This document shows positions 14,859 through 24,227 of a stretch of DNA of 64,000 nucleotides, one piece after another. The notes under the pieces are model-generated. The model did not search any database, was not told the DNA's origin, and saw nothing but the letters and a program-made list of their open reading frames with translations. The translations under genes were made by a program, and so were the position numbers. This stretch comes from Streptomyces sp. B93 (GTDB taxonomy: Bacteria > Actinomycetota > Actinomycetes > Streptomycetales > Streptomycetaceae). Position 1 is the stretch's first letter. Each line of letters opens with the position of its first letter. Location: the NCBI RefSeq assembly GCF_018070565.1, contig NZ_JAGPXL010000023.1, positions 1-64,000 of the forward strand, given 5' to 3'.

Positions 14859-16964
14859 TCAGTTCGGCCGAGTCAGGTCGTAGAAGGTGGCCGAACCGGC
14901 CGTCACCTCCTTGAAGTTCTCCTGGACCCAGGTGGTGATCTCGCTGTCACCGCCCATGCCGCCGCCCATGCCGCCGCCCGCGATGAAGTAGTGGATCCTG
15001 CCCGCCGCCACGTACTCCTTGAACTGGGCCAGTGTCGGCGACGGGTCGGTGCCGTTGAAGCCCCCGATGGCCATCACGGGTTCACCGGTGGCGAGTTGGT
15101 AGCTCGCGGCGTTCTGGGAGCCGATGGCGGCGGCCACCCAGGTGTAGTCGCCCGCGTCCGTCTCCAGCAGCTCCTCGGCCTCGTCGCTGACGGTGGAGCC
15201 GTTGAGGAGGCCGCCCATGGCGCCACCGCCACCGGTCATGCCGCCGCCGTCCGCCGTACCGCCGCCGGGGGTGGTCTGCTGGTTCTGGTCGGGGAAGGTC
15301 CCGTTCGGGGGCTGTTGGGGGAGCTGGCCGTTCCCCTGGCCCTGCTGGCCCTGCTGGCCCTGCTGGCCCTGCTGGCCCTGCTGGCCCGGCTGGTTCTGGC
15401 CGGGGAAGCCGCCGCCGGGGCCGCCGCCCGTGCCTCCGCCGGGGCCGCCGCCCCTACCGCCCGCGACCGTCGGACCGGCGGTGACGATCGAACCGGTGTG
15501 CCCCTCGCCCAGCGTCGTGAGGGTGTACGCGGCGGGACCGGCCAGCCCGGTGACCACCGCCAACCCCGCGACCCCCAGGGCGAGTCGACGTCCCAGCCGC
15601 GCCACGAACAGCAGCCCGAGCGCGGCCACCAGGCCGCCCACCAGCACCAGCCACTTCAGCCAGGGGTGGTAGTCGGCGGAGCGGTTGAGCAGCACGTATC
15701 CCCAGGCGGCCGTGGCCGTCGTCGCCGCGGCGGTCGTCAGCGCCGCCCAGCCGCGCCGCCGCTCGCGCCACAGCAGGGCGGCGCCCATGCCGGTCAGCGG
15801 GGCGATGTAGGGGGCGAGGGCGACGGTGTAGTACTCGTGGAAGATGCCCTGCATATAGCTGAAGATCACCGTGGTGATCAGCAGGGAGCCGCCCCAGAGC
15901 AGGAAGAGGGCGCGGGTGGCGTCCGTACGGCCCGCCCCGCGGGTCGCGACGAGCGCCGCCACCAGCAGGATCAGCGCGGCCGGGATCAGCCAGGAGATCT
16001 GGCCGCCGATGGTGGAGCTGAACATCCGGTCCCAGCCGGTCTCGCCCCAGCCGCCGCCCTGGCCCCCGCCGACGCTGCCGGTCTCCTCGCCGTTGATACG
16101 GCCCAGGCCGTTGTAGCCGAAGGTCAGCTCCAGGAAGGAGTTGTTCTGCGAGCCGCCGATGTACGGGCGTGAGGACGCGGGCCACAGTTCGACGACCGCC
16201 ACCCACCAGCCGCCCGCGACGGCCATGGTGAGCCCGGCGAGCAGCACCTGCCCGACGCGCCTCCTCAGGCCGGTCGGCGCGCACACGACGTAGACGAGCG
16301 CCAGCACCGGCAGGATCAGGAACGCCTGGAGCGTCTTGACCAGGAACGCGAGGCCGATCGCGGCCCCGGCCCACATCAGCCACTTGGTCCGCGCCTCCTC
16401 CAGGGCGCGCTGGGTGCAGTACACGGCGACGGCCATCAGCAGGGCGAGCGCGGCGTCGGGGTTGTTGAAGCGGAACATCAGCGCGGCGACCGGCGTCAGC
16501 GCGAAGGCCGCGAGGGTGAGGAAACCGGCGCCCGCGCCGAACCGGCGGCGCACGGAGGCGTACAGCACACCGGCCGTCGCGACCGCCATCAGCACCTGCG
16601 GGAAGAGGATCGCGAAGGAGTTGAGGCCGAGCAGCCGCACGGACAGGGCCATCGGCCACAGGGACGCCGGGGGCTTGTCGACGGTGATGGCGCCCGCCGC
16701 GTCCAGCGAGCCGAAGGACATCGCCTTCCAGGACTGGCTGCCCGCCTGTACGGCCGCGGAGTAGAAGGAGTTGGCGTAGCCGGACGCCGTGAGGTTCCAG
16801 GTGTAGAGCGCGCCGATCAGCAGCAGCGTGCCGAGGAATGCGGGGCGCACCCAGCGGGAGTCCTCGGGGCGTCCGCGCCACAGCCGCCGGGGGAAGGACG
16901 TGCCGGGTGCGGCGTGCGCCGTGGAGGTGGCGGCCGGCGGGCCGTGCAGGGTGGTCGTGGTCAT
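14859..16964 (-). CDS. ArnT-like/PMT_2 membrane glycosyltransferase
   Basis: A 701-aa integral membrane protein of the GT-C fold. Motifs include NLTASGYANSFYSAAVQAGS, the DKPP sequence (ITVDKPPASLWP, near residue 93, typical acidic loop) and FRFNNPDAALALLM. About 12 membrane helices run to residue about 480. A Gly/Gln/Pro-rich linker with a GQQ repeat (about 505-560) precedes an extracytoplasmic domain with DYTWVAAAIGSQNAASYQLATG, and Gly-Met-rich GGGMGGGMGG. It probably moves a sugar from a polyprenyl carrier made by the upstream GT2/GtrA enzyme, with which it overlaps by 4 bases (ATGA). Confidence 0.88.
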   Translation of the reverse strand: MTTTTLHGPPAATSTAHAAPGTSFPRRLWRGRPEDSRWVRPAFLGTLLLIGALYTWNLTASGYANSFYSAAVQAGSQSWKAMSFGSLDAAGAITVDKPPASLWPMALSVRLLGLNSFAILFPQVLMAVATAGVLYASVRRRFGAGAGFLTLAAFALTPVAALMFRFNNPDAALALLMAVAVYCTQRALEEARTKWLMWAGAAIGLAFLVKTLQAFLILPVLALVYVVCAPTGLRRRVGQVLLAGLTMAVAGGWWVAVVELWPASSRPYIGGSQNNSFLELTFGYNGLGRINGEETGSVGGGQGGGWGETGWDRMFSSTIGGQISWLIPAALILLVAALVATRGAGRTDATRALFLLWGGSLLITTVIFSYMQGIFHEYYTVALAPYIAPLTGMGAALLWRERRRGWAALTTAAATTATAAWGYVLLNRSADYHPWLKWLVLVGGLVAALGLLFVARLGRRLALGVAGLAVVTGLAGPAAYTLTTLGEGHTGSIVTAGPTVAGGRGGGPGGGTGGGPGGGFPGQNQPGQQGQQGQQGQQGQQGQGNGQLPQQPPNGTFPDQNQQTTPGGGTADGGGMTGGGGAMGGLLNGSTVSDEAEELLETDAGDYTWVAAAIGSQNAASYQLATGEPVMAIGGFNGTDPSPTLAQFKEYVAAGRIHYFIAGGGMGGGMGGDSEITTWVQENFKEVTAGSATFYDLTRPN
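15336..15387 (-). repeat. 9-bp tandem repeat coding for a Gln-Gly linker
   Basis: CTGGCCCTG is repeated five times head to tail from 15336 to 15380 with a partial sixth, giving GQQ repeats on the minus strand. The number of units is expected to vary between strains. Confidence 0.85.
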
Positions 16965-18349
16965 CGGAAGTCCCTCGGGTGGGTGTCGTGCGGGCGCACC
17001 GGCTGGAGCGGCATCGTGGCGTCGGCGGCGGCCGTCTCCGGCCACTCGGGCGCTCCGCCCCGCTCGGGCGCCCCGCGCTGGGCGGGCATGGCGCGCAGGA
17101 GGCCCGGGTCGCGCTGTTCGGGGAACACCCAGGCCCGGAAGAGCAGGAACCGCAGCACGGTCGCCGCGAGGTTGGCGGCGATCAGTACGGCCAGCTCGGT
17201 GGAGTGGGCGGGGTCGGAGGTCGCGGTGTTGAGGGCGGCCAGGGAGCCGCTGGTGAGGGCGAGGCCGATGCCGAGGACGACGAGGCCCTGCGCCTGGTGC
17301 CGTACGGCGCCGCCCCGGCCGCGCACCCCGAAGGTGAGGCGCCGGTTGGCCGCCGTGTTGGCGACGGCGGAGACCAGCAGCGCGAGCGCGTTGGCGGCCT
17401 GGGAGCCGGTGAAGGAGCGGAAGCCGGTGTAGAGGAGCAGGTAGAAGAGGGTGGAGAGGCCGCCGACGACACAGAAGCCGACGAGTTGGCGGGCCAGCTG
17501 GCCGGGTACGTCCTTGATCTCGCGGTCGCGCGGATCGTCACCGAAGGGTCGGGCGAGCCGGTCCAGCGGCAGTGAACCGGTGGCCAGGGCCCGGCCCACC
17601 CGCCAGACGCCCTTGAGGTCGTCGGTCGCCGTCCGGACGAGGTGGACGGTGGAGTCGGGGTCGTCGACCCAGTCGACGGGCACCTCGTGGATGCGCAGCC
17701 CGGCCCGCTCCGCGAGCACCAGCAGCTCGGTGTCGAAGAACCAGCCGGTGTCCTCCACCAGCGGCAGCAGTGCCTGCGCCACGTCCCGGCGGATCGCCTT
17801 GAACCCGCACTGGGCGTCGGAGAAGCGGGCCTGGAGGGAGCCGCGCAGAATGAGGTTGTACGAGCGGCTGATGAACTCCCGCTTCGCGCCGCGCACGACC
17901 CGTGAGGAGCGCGCGAGCCGGGAGCCGATCGCCAGGTCCGAGTGACCGGAGATGAGTGGGGCGACCAGCGGGAGCAGCGCGTTGAGGTCGGTGGACAGGT
18001 CGACGTCCATGTAGGCGAGCACGGGGGCGTCGGACGCGGACCACACCGCGCGCAGCGCGCGCCCGCGCCCCTTCTGCTCCAGCCGTGCGGCCCGCACCTC
18101 GGGGATGCGCTCGGCGAGGTGCCGGGAGACCAGCGGGGTGGCGTCGGTGGAGGCGTTGTCCGCGATGGTGATGCGGAAGGCGTACGGGAAGGTCCGCGTG
18201 AGGTGCTCGTGCAGCCGCAGCACGCACGGCTGGAGGTCCTTCTCCTCGTTGTAGACGGGGATCACTACGTCCAGGACAGGCGTACCGGCGTCTCCGGCCG
18301 GGAGGTGCTCCCGCGCCGGCAGGGTGCCGGGAGAAGAGTCGGTTCGCAT
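16961..18349 (-). CDS. GT2 polyprenyl-phosphate glycosyltransferase fused to a GtrA domain
   Basis: A 462-aa protein. Residues about 25-270 form a DPM1-like family 2 glycosyltransferase (VLDVVIPVYNEEKDLQPCV, IADNASTDATP, MDVDLSTDLNALLPLV with the DxD-type acidic pair, SDAQCGFKAIRRDVA). Residues about 290-420 hold four GtrA-type membrane helices (LVGFCVVGGLSTLFYLLLY, NRRLTFGV). It should load a sugar on a polyprenyl phosphate at the inner membrane face and help flip it, supplying the ArnT-like enzyme downstream. Confidence 0.9.
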   Translation of the reverse strand: MRTDSSPGTLPAREHLPAGDAGTPVLDVVIPVYNEEKDLQPCVLRLHEHLTRTFPYAFRITIADNASTDATPLVSRHLAERIPEVRAARLEQKGRGRALRAVWSASDAPVLAYMDVDLSTDLNALLPLVAPLISGHSDLAIGSRLARSSRVVRGAKREFISRSYNLILRGSLQARFSDAQCGFKAIRRDVAQALLPLVEDTGWFFDTELLVLAERAGLRIHEVPVDWVDDPDSTVHLVRTATDDLKGVWRVGRALATGSLPLDRLARPFGDDPRDREIKDVPGQLARQLVGFCVVGGLSTLFYLLLYTGFRSFTGSQAANALALLVSAVANTAANRRLTFGVRGRGGAVRHQAQGLVVLGIGLALTSGSLAALNTATSDPAHSTELAVLIAANLAATVLRFLLFRAWVFPEQRDPGLLRAMPAQRGAPERGGAPEWPETAAADATMPLQPVRPHDTHPRDFR

Positions 18350-18363
18350 GCCACCGACTCTTC

Positions 18364-19965
18364 TCAGGCGCCCTGTCGCACCCGTGTGGTGAGGCTGTGC
18401 TGCGCCTGTGAGTACGCCGCCTCGTAGGCGTACGCGGCCCCGGGGCCGTCGAGCGCGGGCAGATGGACCGTGAACACGGTCCGTCCGGGCACGCTGTCGA
18501 CGGTCACGGCACCGCCGTGCGCCGCCGCCACGGCCTGCACGATGGCGAGGCCGAGGCCGGTCGAGCCGGTGGCGCGGGAGCGCCCGGAGTCACCGCGGGC
18601 GAACCGTTCGAAGACATGGGGGAGCAGTTCGGCGGGGATGCCCTGCCCGTCGTCCTCGACGTCCACGCACAGCCGGCCGCCGTCACGGCGCACCCGCGCG
18701 GTGACGGTCGTACCGGGCGGGGTGTGGGTACGGGCGTTGGCCAGCAGGTTGACCAGCACCTGTTGCAGCCGGGCGGCGTCCGCCACGACCAGGGCGGGTT
18801 CGTCGGGCAGGTCGAGCCGCCACACGTGGTCCCGGCCCGCGGCGCGCGCGTCGCTGACGGTGTCGATGACCAGCGGTACGAGATCGGTCTGCTCGAACTG
18901 GAGGGGGCGGCCCGCGTCCAGTCGGGCGAGCAGCAGCAGGTCCTCCACGAGCAGGGTCATCCGGCCCGCCTCCGACTCGATCCGCCCGAGGGCGTGCCGG
19001 GTGTCGGGCCCGACCTGCTCCCGGCCGCGCCGGGTCAGCTCGGCGTAGCCGCGGATGGAGGCGAGCGGGGTGCGCAGTTCATGGCTGGCGTCCGCGACGA
19101 ACTGCCGTACCCGGGTCTCGCTGCGCTGGCGGGCGTGCAGGGCGCCGTGGACGTGGTCGAGCATGCGGTTGAGGGCGGCACCGACGCGGCCGACCTCGGT
19201 GTGCGGGTCGCACTCGGACTCCGGTACGCGTTCGTCGAGGTTGACCTCGCCGCTGTGCAGGGGCAGTTCGGAGACCCGGGTGGCGGTGGCGGCGACCCGG
19301 CGCAGCGGGCGCAGGGCGACCCCGACGATGGCGGCACCGGCGAGGGACGCGGCGACCAGACCGGCGGCGGTGACGCTGACCTCGACGAGGATCAGGGTGT
19401 TGATGGTGCCGGTGACACCGGCGGTGGGGACGGCGACGTAGTAGCTGCCGTTGGGGCCGCTGGTGTACTCGACGCGGTAGCCGCCGAGGCCGGGGAGGTC
19501 GACGGTCTCCGGCTCGCCCTTGTGCCGGGCGACGGTGGAGAGCGCGGCGATCTGCGCCTCGGTGAGCGGCTCGGCGGCCATGTCCAGGCCGTCCGCGGTC
19601 TTCTCGCCGATCCGCGCGTCGGTGACGGTGCCGTTCTGGATCTCGGCGGCGATGGTGCCCTGGGGCTGCGGGCCGCGGGTGACGAAGTCGTCGAGGGGGA
19701 TGGCCTGCCCGTCGTCGAGGGTGGTGCCGTCCTTGAGGTCCCCGGGCGGGCCGAAGCCCTCGGCCCGCACCGCCACCTCCCGCAGCTGCCCGTCGAGTTG
19801 CTCGTAGAGGTGCGAGCGCAGGGCGAGGGTGGTGACCGTGCCGATCACCGCGCAGACCACGGCGATCAGCACCACGGACGCGACGACGAGCCGCGTCCGC
19901 AGGGTGCGCGGCTGGCGCCCCGGGCCCCGCGGGGGACGCGGCCGTCGGCGTCCGCGCCCCGTCAC
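18364..19965 (-). CDS. Sensor histidine kinase
   Basis: A 533-aa membrane kinase: TM1 (about 27-47, VVASVVLIAVVCAVIGTVTT), an extracellular sensor (about 50-190), TM2 (about 191-213), HAMP, HisKA with FVADASHELRTPL (phospho-His), and HATPase with the N box LVNLLANARTHTPPG, G1 VEDDGQGIP and G2 GSTGLGLAIV. It overlaps the response-regulator stop by 4 bases. The pair is the first half of a four-gene leftward cluster ending in two cell-envelope glycosyltransferases, which suggests envelope sensing. The ligand is unknown. Confidence 0.93.
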   Translation of the reverse strand: MTGRGRRRPRPPRGPGRQPRTLRTRLVVASVVLIAVVCAVIGTVTTLALRSHLYEQLDGQLREVAVRAEGFGPPGDLKDGTTLDDGQAIPLDDFVTRGPQPQGTIAAEIQNGTVTDARIGEKTADGLDMAAEPLTEAQIAALSTVARHKGEPETVDLPGLGGYRVEYTSGPNGSYYVAVPTAGVTGTINTLILVEVSVTAAGLVAASLAGAAIVGVALRPLRRVAATATRVSELPLHSGEVNLDERVPESECDPHTEVGRVGAALNRMLDHVHGALHARQRSETRVRQFVADASHELRTPLASIRGYAELTRRGREQVGPDTRHALGRIESEAGRMTLLVEDLLLLARLDAGRPLQFEQTDLVPLVIDTVSDARAAGRDHVWRLDLPDEPALVVADAARLQQVLVNLLANARTHTPPGTTVTARVRRDGGRLCVDVEDDGQGIPAELLPHVFERFARGDSGRSRATGSTGLGLAIVQAVAAAHGGAVTVDSVPGRTVFTVHLPALDGPGAAYAYEAAYSQAQHSLTTRVRQGA

Positions 19966-20702
19966 GAGGCCGCGGGCTTGATCAGGTAACCGGCGCCGCG
20001 CCGGGTGTGGATCATCGGCTCACGCCCGGCGTCGATCTTCCGCCGCAGGTAGGAGATGTACAGCTCGACGACGTTGGCCTGCCCGCCGAAGTCGTAGGAC
20101 CACACGCGGTCCAGGATCTGCGCCTTGCTGAGCACCCGCCGCGGGTTGCGCATCAGGAAGCGCAGCAGCTCGAACTCGGTCGCGGTGAGGTGGATGGAGT
20201 CCCCGCCGCGCGTGACCTCGTGGCTGTCCTCGTCGAGGGTGAGGTCACCGACGACGAGCATCGACTCGGAGCGCCGGTCGGCGGCGCCCGACCGGCGGAT
20301 CAGCCCGCGCAGCCGTGCGACCACCTCTTCGAGGGAGAACGGCTTGGTGACGTAGTCGTCCCCGCCCGCGGTGAGCCCGGCGATCCGGTCCTCCACCGCG
20401 TCCTTGGCGGTCAGGAAGAGCACCGGCACGTCCGGCAGCTCCCGCCGCAGCCGTCCGAGGATGGTCAGCCCGTCCATGTCCGGCAGCATCATGTCCAGGA
20501 CGACGGCGTCCGGCCGGAACTCCCGCGAGGCCTGGACGGCGCCGTGCCCGTCCCCCGCGGTGCGGATCTGCCAGCCCTCGTAGCGCAGGGCCATCGACAG
20601 CAGCTCCGTGATCGACAGCTCGTCGTCCACGACGAGCACCCGGACGGGGCTCCCGTCCGGCCTCAGCAGTTCGGTGCGCCCCTGGGGCGAGGTCGTGGTC
20701 AT
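19962..20702 (-). CDS. OmpR/PhoB-family response regulator
   Basis: A 246-aa regulator: receiver (about residues 20-135; acidic VVDDE, phospho-acceptor Asp in VVLDMMLPDMDG, Lys in VTKPFSLEE) and a C-terminal winged helix (about 150-245, LDEDSHEVTRGGDSIHLTATEFELL, ending RRGAGYLIKP). ATG 20702 is used; the frame from 20735 extends into the promoter region. It is the first gene of the cluster and partners the kinase that follows with a 4-base overlap. Confidence 0.94.
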   Translation of the reverse strand: MTTTSPQGRTELLRPDGSPVRVLVVDDELSITELLSMALRYEGWQIRTAGDGHGAVQASREFRPDAVVLDMMLPDMDGLTILGRLRRELPDVPVLFLTAKDAVEDRIAGLTAGGDDYVTKPFSLEEVVARLRGLIRRSGAADRRSESMLVVGDLTLDEDSHEVTRGGDSIHLTATEFELLRFLMRNPRRVLSKAQILDRVWSYDFGGQANVVELYISYLRRKIDAGREPMIHTRRGAGYLIKPAAS

Positions 20703-20777
20703 GCGGACCACCCTGTCCACAGGCTCTGAGAGCACGCTTTCGGGAGCCTGTGATTTGTCTGAGAAAGGGCACCCCCG

Positions 20778-21695
20778 TCAGAAGAGGCCGTCCTGGAGGG
20801 GACCGGCGGCGGCCTTGAACCGCCGGACGGGGAAGGTCACTTCACCAGCGCCCTCGGTGCCTCCGGCCTCCCCGGTGGCCGCCACCAGCTCCCATCCCGC
20901 CATCAGCCGTGTGTCGAGCACGACCACCGCCCGCGTCCCCGCGCCCGCCCCCGCGACCGCCAGGTGCAGATCGGGCCCGGCGGCGGCCACCAGCTCCCCG
21001 CTCACCCGGCCCCCGGCGGCCAGCTCGCTCACCTCCCCCACGGCGCCGGGCACCCCGCCCAGCCCGAACGCGCCGATGTGGTCCACCGCCCGGAACGGCT
21101 CCCTGGCCAACGACTCGGGCCACTGGGGCAGTCGTACCGCACGCGCGTGCAACTCGGCGATCTCGGCGGCCCGTTCCCCCTCGGCCTCCGGCAACGCCGA
21201 CCGCACCGCCCGCTTGGCGCCGTACGGGATCCGGTCCGGCACGCCCAGCGCGGCGCGCAGCAGCTCCTCGGCCCGCCGGGCCGCCATCAGCGGCCCGGCG
21301 CCGAGCCAGCTGAAGCAGACGGCCCCCTGTTCCAGCAGCCGCGCCGACCCGCGCTCGACGGCCGTGATCCCGACCTTGACCATGCCGGGACCGAACCAGG
21401 CCAGGTAGACGTGGTACGGCCGGGGGTCGTCGGCGACCGTGTCGGCCGCGACGGAGTGCGCCCGGTCCAGCCGCCCGCAGGTGTCGCACCGCCCCCCGGT
21501 GCTCCGCCCCGGCACCACGGCCCGCACCGGGCAGGGGTTCCCCCGCGCCCCCGCACAGACCCGCTCACCCCCTTCGACGACCCCGAAGGCCACCCGCTTC
21601 CCCCGGACCAGCTCACTCCTGCGTCCCCCGTCCCACGCCAGCACGGGCCGCCCCGACACCCACCGCAGCCCCGAGCACTTCCATGTCTGTGCCAT
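20778..21695 (-). CDS. DUF2797 family protein
   Basis: A 305-aa protein with the family features: a Cys cluster (NPCPVRAVVPGRSTGGRCDTCGRLDRAHS, about 53-82) and a GIY-YIG-like core (YHVYLAWFGPGMVKVGITAVERGSARLLEQGA, about 93-125) where HVYLAWF replaces the usual GIY block. DUF2797 is annotated as a nuclease-superfamily relative of unknown function. ATG 21695 directly follows a GTG. It diverges from the MarR gene at 21777. Confidence 0.82.
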   Translation of the reverse strand: MAQTWKCSGLRWVSGRPVLAWDGGRRSELVRGKRVAFGVVEGGERVCAGARGNPCPVRAVVPGRSTGGRCDTCGRLDRAHSVAADTVADDPRPYHVYLAWFGPGMVKVGITAVERGSARLLEQGAVCFSWLGAGPLMAARRAEELLRAALGVPDRIPYGAKRAVRSALPEAEGERAAEIAELHARAVRLPQWPESLAREPFRAVDHIGAFGLGGVPGAVGEVSELAAGGRVSGELVAAAGPDLHLAVAGAGAGTRAVVVLDTRLMAGWELVAATGEAGGTEGAGEVTFPVRRFKAAAGPLQDGLF

Positions 21696-21736
21696 CACCC
21701 ACGAGCGTAGGCGGCACCACTGACAACGTCATCTTC

Positions 21737-21747
21737 CGGATAATCCG
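21737..21747 (+). promoter_or_regulatory. Small palindrome before the second MarR gene
   Basis: CGGATaATCCG is a perfect 11-bp palindrome 30 bases before the MarR ATG, in the divergent DUF2797/MarR interval. It is a candidate operator or part of a promoter. Confidence 0.3.
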
Positions 21748-21776
21748 CAACCAACCGAACCTCTATCCTGGGCGGC

Positions 21777-22268
21777 ATGACAGCCATGGCCCCCGCCCGC
21801 ACCGAACCGGACCTCTCCTACCTCCTCGACCACACCAGCCATGTCCTGCGCACCCGCATGGCCGCGGCGCTGGCGGAGATCGACCTCACCCCGCGCATGC
21901 ACTGCGTGCTGGTCCACGCCCTGGAGGAGGAGCGCACCCAGATCCAGCTGGCCGAGATCGGCGACATGGACAAGACGACGATGGTCTCGACGGTGGACGC
22001 CCTGGAGAAGGCGGGCCTCGCCGAGCGCCGCCCCTCCAGCAAGGACCGCCGGGCCCGGATCATCGCGGTGACGGAGGAGGGCGCCCGTCTCGCGGAACGC
22101 AGCCAGGAGATCGTCGACGGGGTCCACCGGGAGGCCCTCGCGGACCTGGCCCCGGACGAGCGCGAGGTGTTCCTGCGCCTGATGAACCGCCTGGCCACGG
22201 GCGCGCTCGGCACCCCGGCGGAGAGCCCCCAGGGGGCGCGCAGGGCACGCCAGCGCAGCGGCGGCTAG
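21777..22268 (+). CDS. MarR-family transcriptional regulator
   Basis: A 163-aa winged-helix regulator. The HTH is at about residues 58-82 (IQLAEIGDMDKTTMVSTVDALEKAG), with the wing RRPSSKDRRARIIAVTEEGARLA and a C-terminal dimer helix. A downstream MFS exporter starts 114 bases later behind an inverted repeat (22312-22331), so the exporter is its probable target. Confidence 0.9.
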   Translation: MTAMAPARTEPDLSYLLDHTSHVLRTRMAAALAEIDLTPRMHCVLVHALEEERTQIQLAEIGDMDKTTMVSTVDALEKAGLAERRPSSKDRRARIIAVTEEGARLAERSQEIVDGVHREALADLAPDEREVFLRLMNRLATGALGTPAESPQGARRARQRSGG

Positions 22269-22311
22269 CCGCGCACCTCACGGACGCGCACCTTCATCGA
22301 TCCCGAAACAA

Positions 22312-22331
22312 ATAGTCTGTAACCAAACTAT
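22312..22331 (+). promoter_or_regulatory. Inverted repeat before the second MFS gene
   Basis: ATAGT (22312-22316) and ACTAT (22327-22331) are inverted arms 10 bases apart, in an AT-rich patch between the MarR and exporter genes. It is a likely operator. Confidence 0.5.
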
Positions 22332-22382
22332 CTGCTACGGTCTCTCTATCGCCATGCCATGCCGGACGAGCAGGGGGAGACC

Positions 22383-23834
22383 ATGTCCGCGACCCGCACC
22401 ACGGAACTCAAGAACACGGCCACCGGGGAACAGCCACCCGCACCGGAGGCCCGGCGCCACCTCGCCCTGGGCGTGATCGCCACGGGCATGCTGATGGTCG
22501 TGCTGGACGGCAGCATCGTGACCGTGGCGATGCCGGCCGTCCAACGGGACCTCGGCTTCACCCCGGCGGGCCTCAGCTGGGTCGTCAACGCCTACCTGAT
22601 CGCCTTCGGCAGCCTGCTGCTCCTCGCGGGCCGGCTGGGCGACCTCGTCGGCCGCAAACGCATGTTCCTGGCGGGCACCGCGGTCTTCACGGCCGCCTCG
22701 GTCCTGGCGGGCGCGGCCACCTCCGGCACCGCCCTCGTCGCCGCCCGCTTCCTCCAGGGCGTCGGCAGCGCGATGGCCTCGGCGGTGGGCCTGGGCATCC
22801 TGGTCACGCTCTTCCCGCGCCCCGCCGAACGGGCCCGCGCGATCGCGGTGTTCAGCTTCACCGGCGCCGCGGGCGCCTCCATCGGCCAGGTACTCGGCGG
22901 AGTCCTCACGGACGCCCTGAACTGGCACTGGATCTTCTACATCAACCTGCCGATCGGCCTCGCCGCCCTCGCCGTGGGCGCGTACGCCCTCCCCGCCGAC
23001 CGCGGTCTGGGGCTGCGGGCCGGCGCCGACGCGCTGGGCGCGCTGCTGATCACGGCGGGCCTGGTGCTGGGCATCTACGCGGTGGTCCAGGTGGAACGGA
23101 CGGGCTGGACGGCGGCGCCCACCCTGACGCTGGGCACCCTGTCCCTCCTGCTCCTCACGGCGTTCACCGTCCGGCAGGCGAAGGCCCGCACGCCCCTGAT
23201 GCCGCTGCGCATCCTCCGCTCCCGCAACGTGGCCGGGGCCAACCTGGTCCAGATCCTCATGGTCGCGGCGCTGTTCTCCTTCCAGATCCTGGTCGCCCTC
23301 CACCTCCAGCAGGTCCTCGGCTACGGCGCCCTGGAGACGGGCCTCGCGATGCTCCCGGCGGCGGTGGTCATCGGCGTGATCTCGCTCGGCGTCTCGGCCC
23401 GCCTGAACGCCCGTTTCGGCGAACGCCGGGTCCTCCTGGCGGGCCTCACCCTGCTCGCGGCCCTCCTGGCCCTGCTGACCCGCCTCCCCTCCGACGCGGA
23501 CTACCTCACGGACGTCTTCCCGCTGATGCTGCTGGCCTCCGGCTTCGGGCTGGCCCTGCCCGCCCTGACCTCCCTCGGCATGTCGGGCGCGGGTCCGGAC
23601 GACGCCGGACTCGCCTCCGGCCTGTTCAACACCACCCAGCAGATCGGCATGGCCCTCGGCGTGGCGGTCCTCTCCACCCTGGCCGCCGCCCGCACGGACT
23701 CCCTCCGCACCACCGGCACACCCCGCCCCGAGGCCCTGACGTCCGGCCACCACCTGGCCTTCGCGGTGGGCACGGGCCTGATCGTCACGGCGATGGCAGT
23801 GGCCTGGACGCTGCCGCGCCGCCCGCGCGCCTGA
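22383..23834 (+). CDS. DHA2-type MFS drug exporter
   Basis: A 483-aa protein with 14 predicted membrane helices of the EmrB/QacA class: GVIATGMLMVVLDGSIVTVAM (helix 1 with the D1 motif), GRLGDLVGRKRMFL (motif A), FTGAAGASIGQVLGGVL (motif C) and FFYINLPIG-like WIFYINLPIGLAAL. ATG 22383 is chosen because GGGGGAGA precedes it; ATG 22359 lacks one. It is the probable target of the MarR gene upstream. Its stop codon is followed in the same frame by remains of a secreted-peptide gene. Confidence 0.92.
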   Translation: MSATRTTELKNTATGEQPPAPEARRHLALGVIATGMLMVVLDGSIVTVAMPAVQRDLGFTPAGLSWVVNAYLIAFGSLLLLAGRLGDLVGRKRMFLAGTAVFTAASVLAGAATSGTALVAARFLQGVGSAMASAVGLGILVTLFPRPAERARAIAVFSFTGAAGASIGQVLGGVLTDALNWHWIFYINLPIGLAALAVGAYALPADRGLGLRAGADALGALLITAGLVLGIYAVVQVERTGWTAAPTLTLGTLSLLLLTAFTVRQAKARTPLMPLRILRSRNVAGANLVQILMVAALFSFQILVALHLQQVLGYGALETGLAMLPAAVVIGVISLGVSARLNARFGERRVLLAGLTLLAALLALLTRLPSDADYLTDVFPLMLLASGFGLALPALTSLGMSGAGPDDAGLASGLFNTTQQIGMALGVAVLSTLAAARTDSLRTTGTPRPEALTSGHHLAFAVGTGLIVTAMAVAWTLPRRPRA

Positions 23835-23861
23835 CCGGGTCTCGGCGCGGCGATCGCGGCC

Positions 23862-24227
23862 ATGGGCGCGGCAGTCGCACTGAGCCTGGGCAGCGCGGGC
23901 GTCGCCGGCGCCAAGATCCAGCCGGTGGACATCTCCTGCACCAACCCGAGCGCTGCGGAGCCGGGCGGCCAGCAGCCGTCCTGTAAGGGCCAGGCGCACA
24001 CGCAGGAGACCGAGAACCGGAACCCGGCGGGCCAGGCCCCGCCCGGTCAGAACAAGGAGGGACAGCGAGGAGGGACGAAAGTCCGGGACACCCCGGACGG
24101 CACCCACCAGCCCCCACCGGCGGAGAACCGCGGGCCGGGGGCTTCATCGTGCCGGGCGCCGGACCGGGGCCACAAGGTCGTTCAAAAACGGCACCCGCCG
24201 CGGACGGGCTCCGTAACGTATCGGCCC
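23862..24227 (+). pseudogene. Possible 5'-truncated secreted-peptide gene
   Basis: From the MFS stop (23832-23834) the same frame continues as LGAAIAAMGAAVALSLGSAG, which looks like the hydrophobic core and cleavage region of a signal peptide (ending near AGVAGA), then KIQPVDISCTNPSAAEPGGQ with two Cys. No start codon and no basic N-region are left before ATG 23862. The frame then runs open, without family likeness after about residue 70, into the DUF4760 gene. I read it as the remnant of a small secreted protein cut by the exporter gene; a short functional peptide cannot be excluded. Confidence 0.35.

Noticed and set aside
14859-18349. Glycosyltransferase pair considered as part of a natural-product cluster
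   Set aside because: GT2/GtrA plus ArnT-like enzymes with a two-component system fit envelope glycosylation; no biosynthetic core enzymes are nearby.
18463-19989. 508-aa open frame antisense to the sensor kinase
   Set aside because: The minus strand encodes a complete HAMP-HisKA-HATPase kinase with normal codon bias; the plus frame is a GC-rich shadow without any family likeness.
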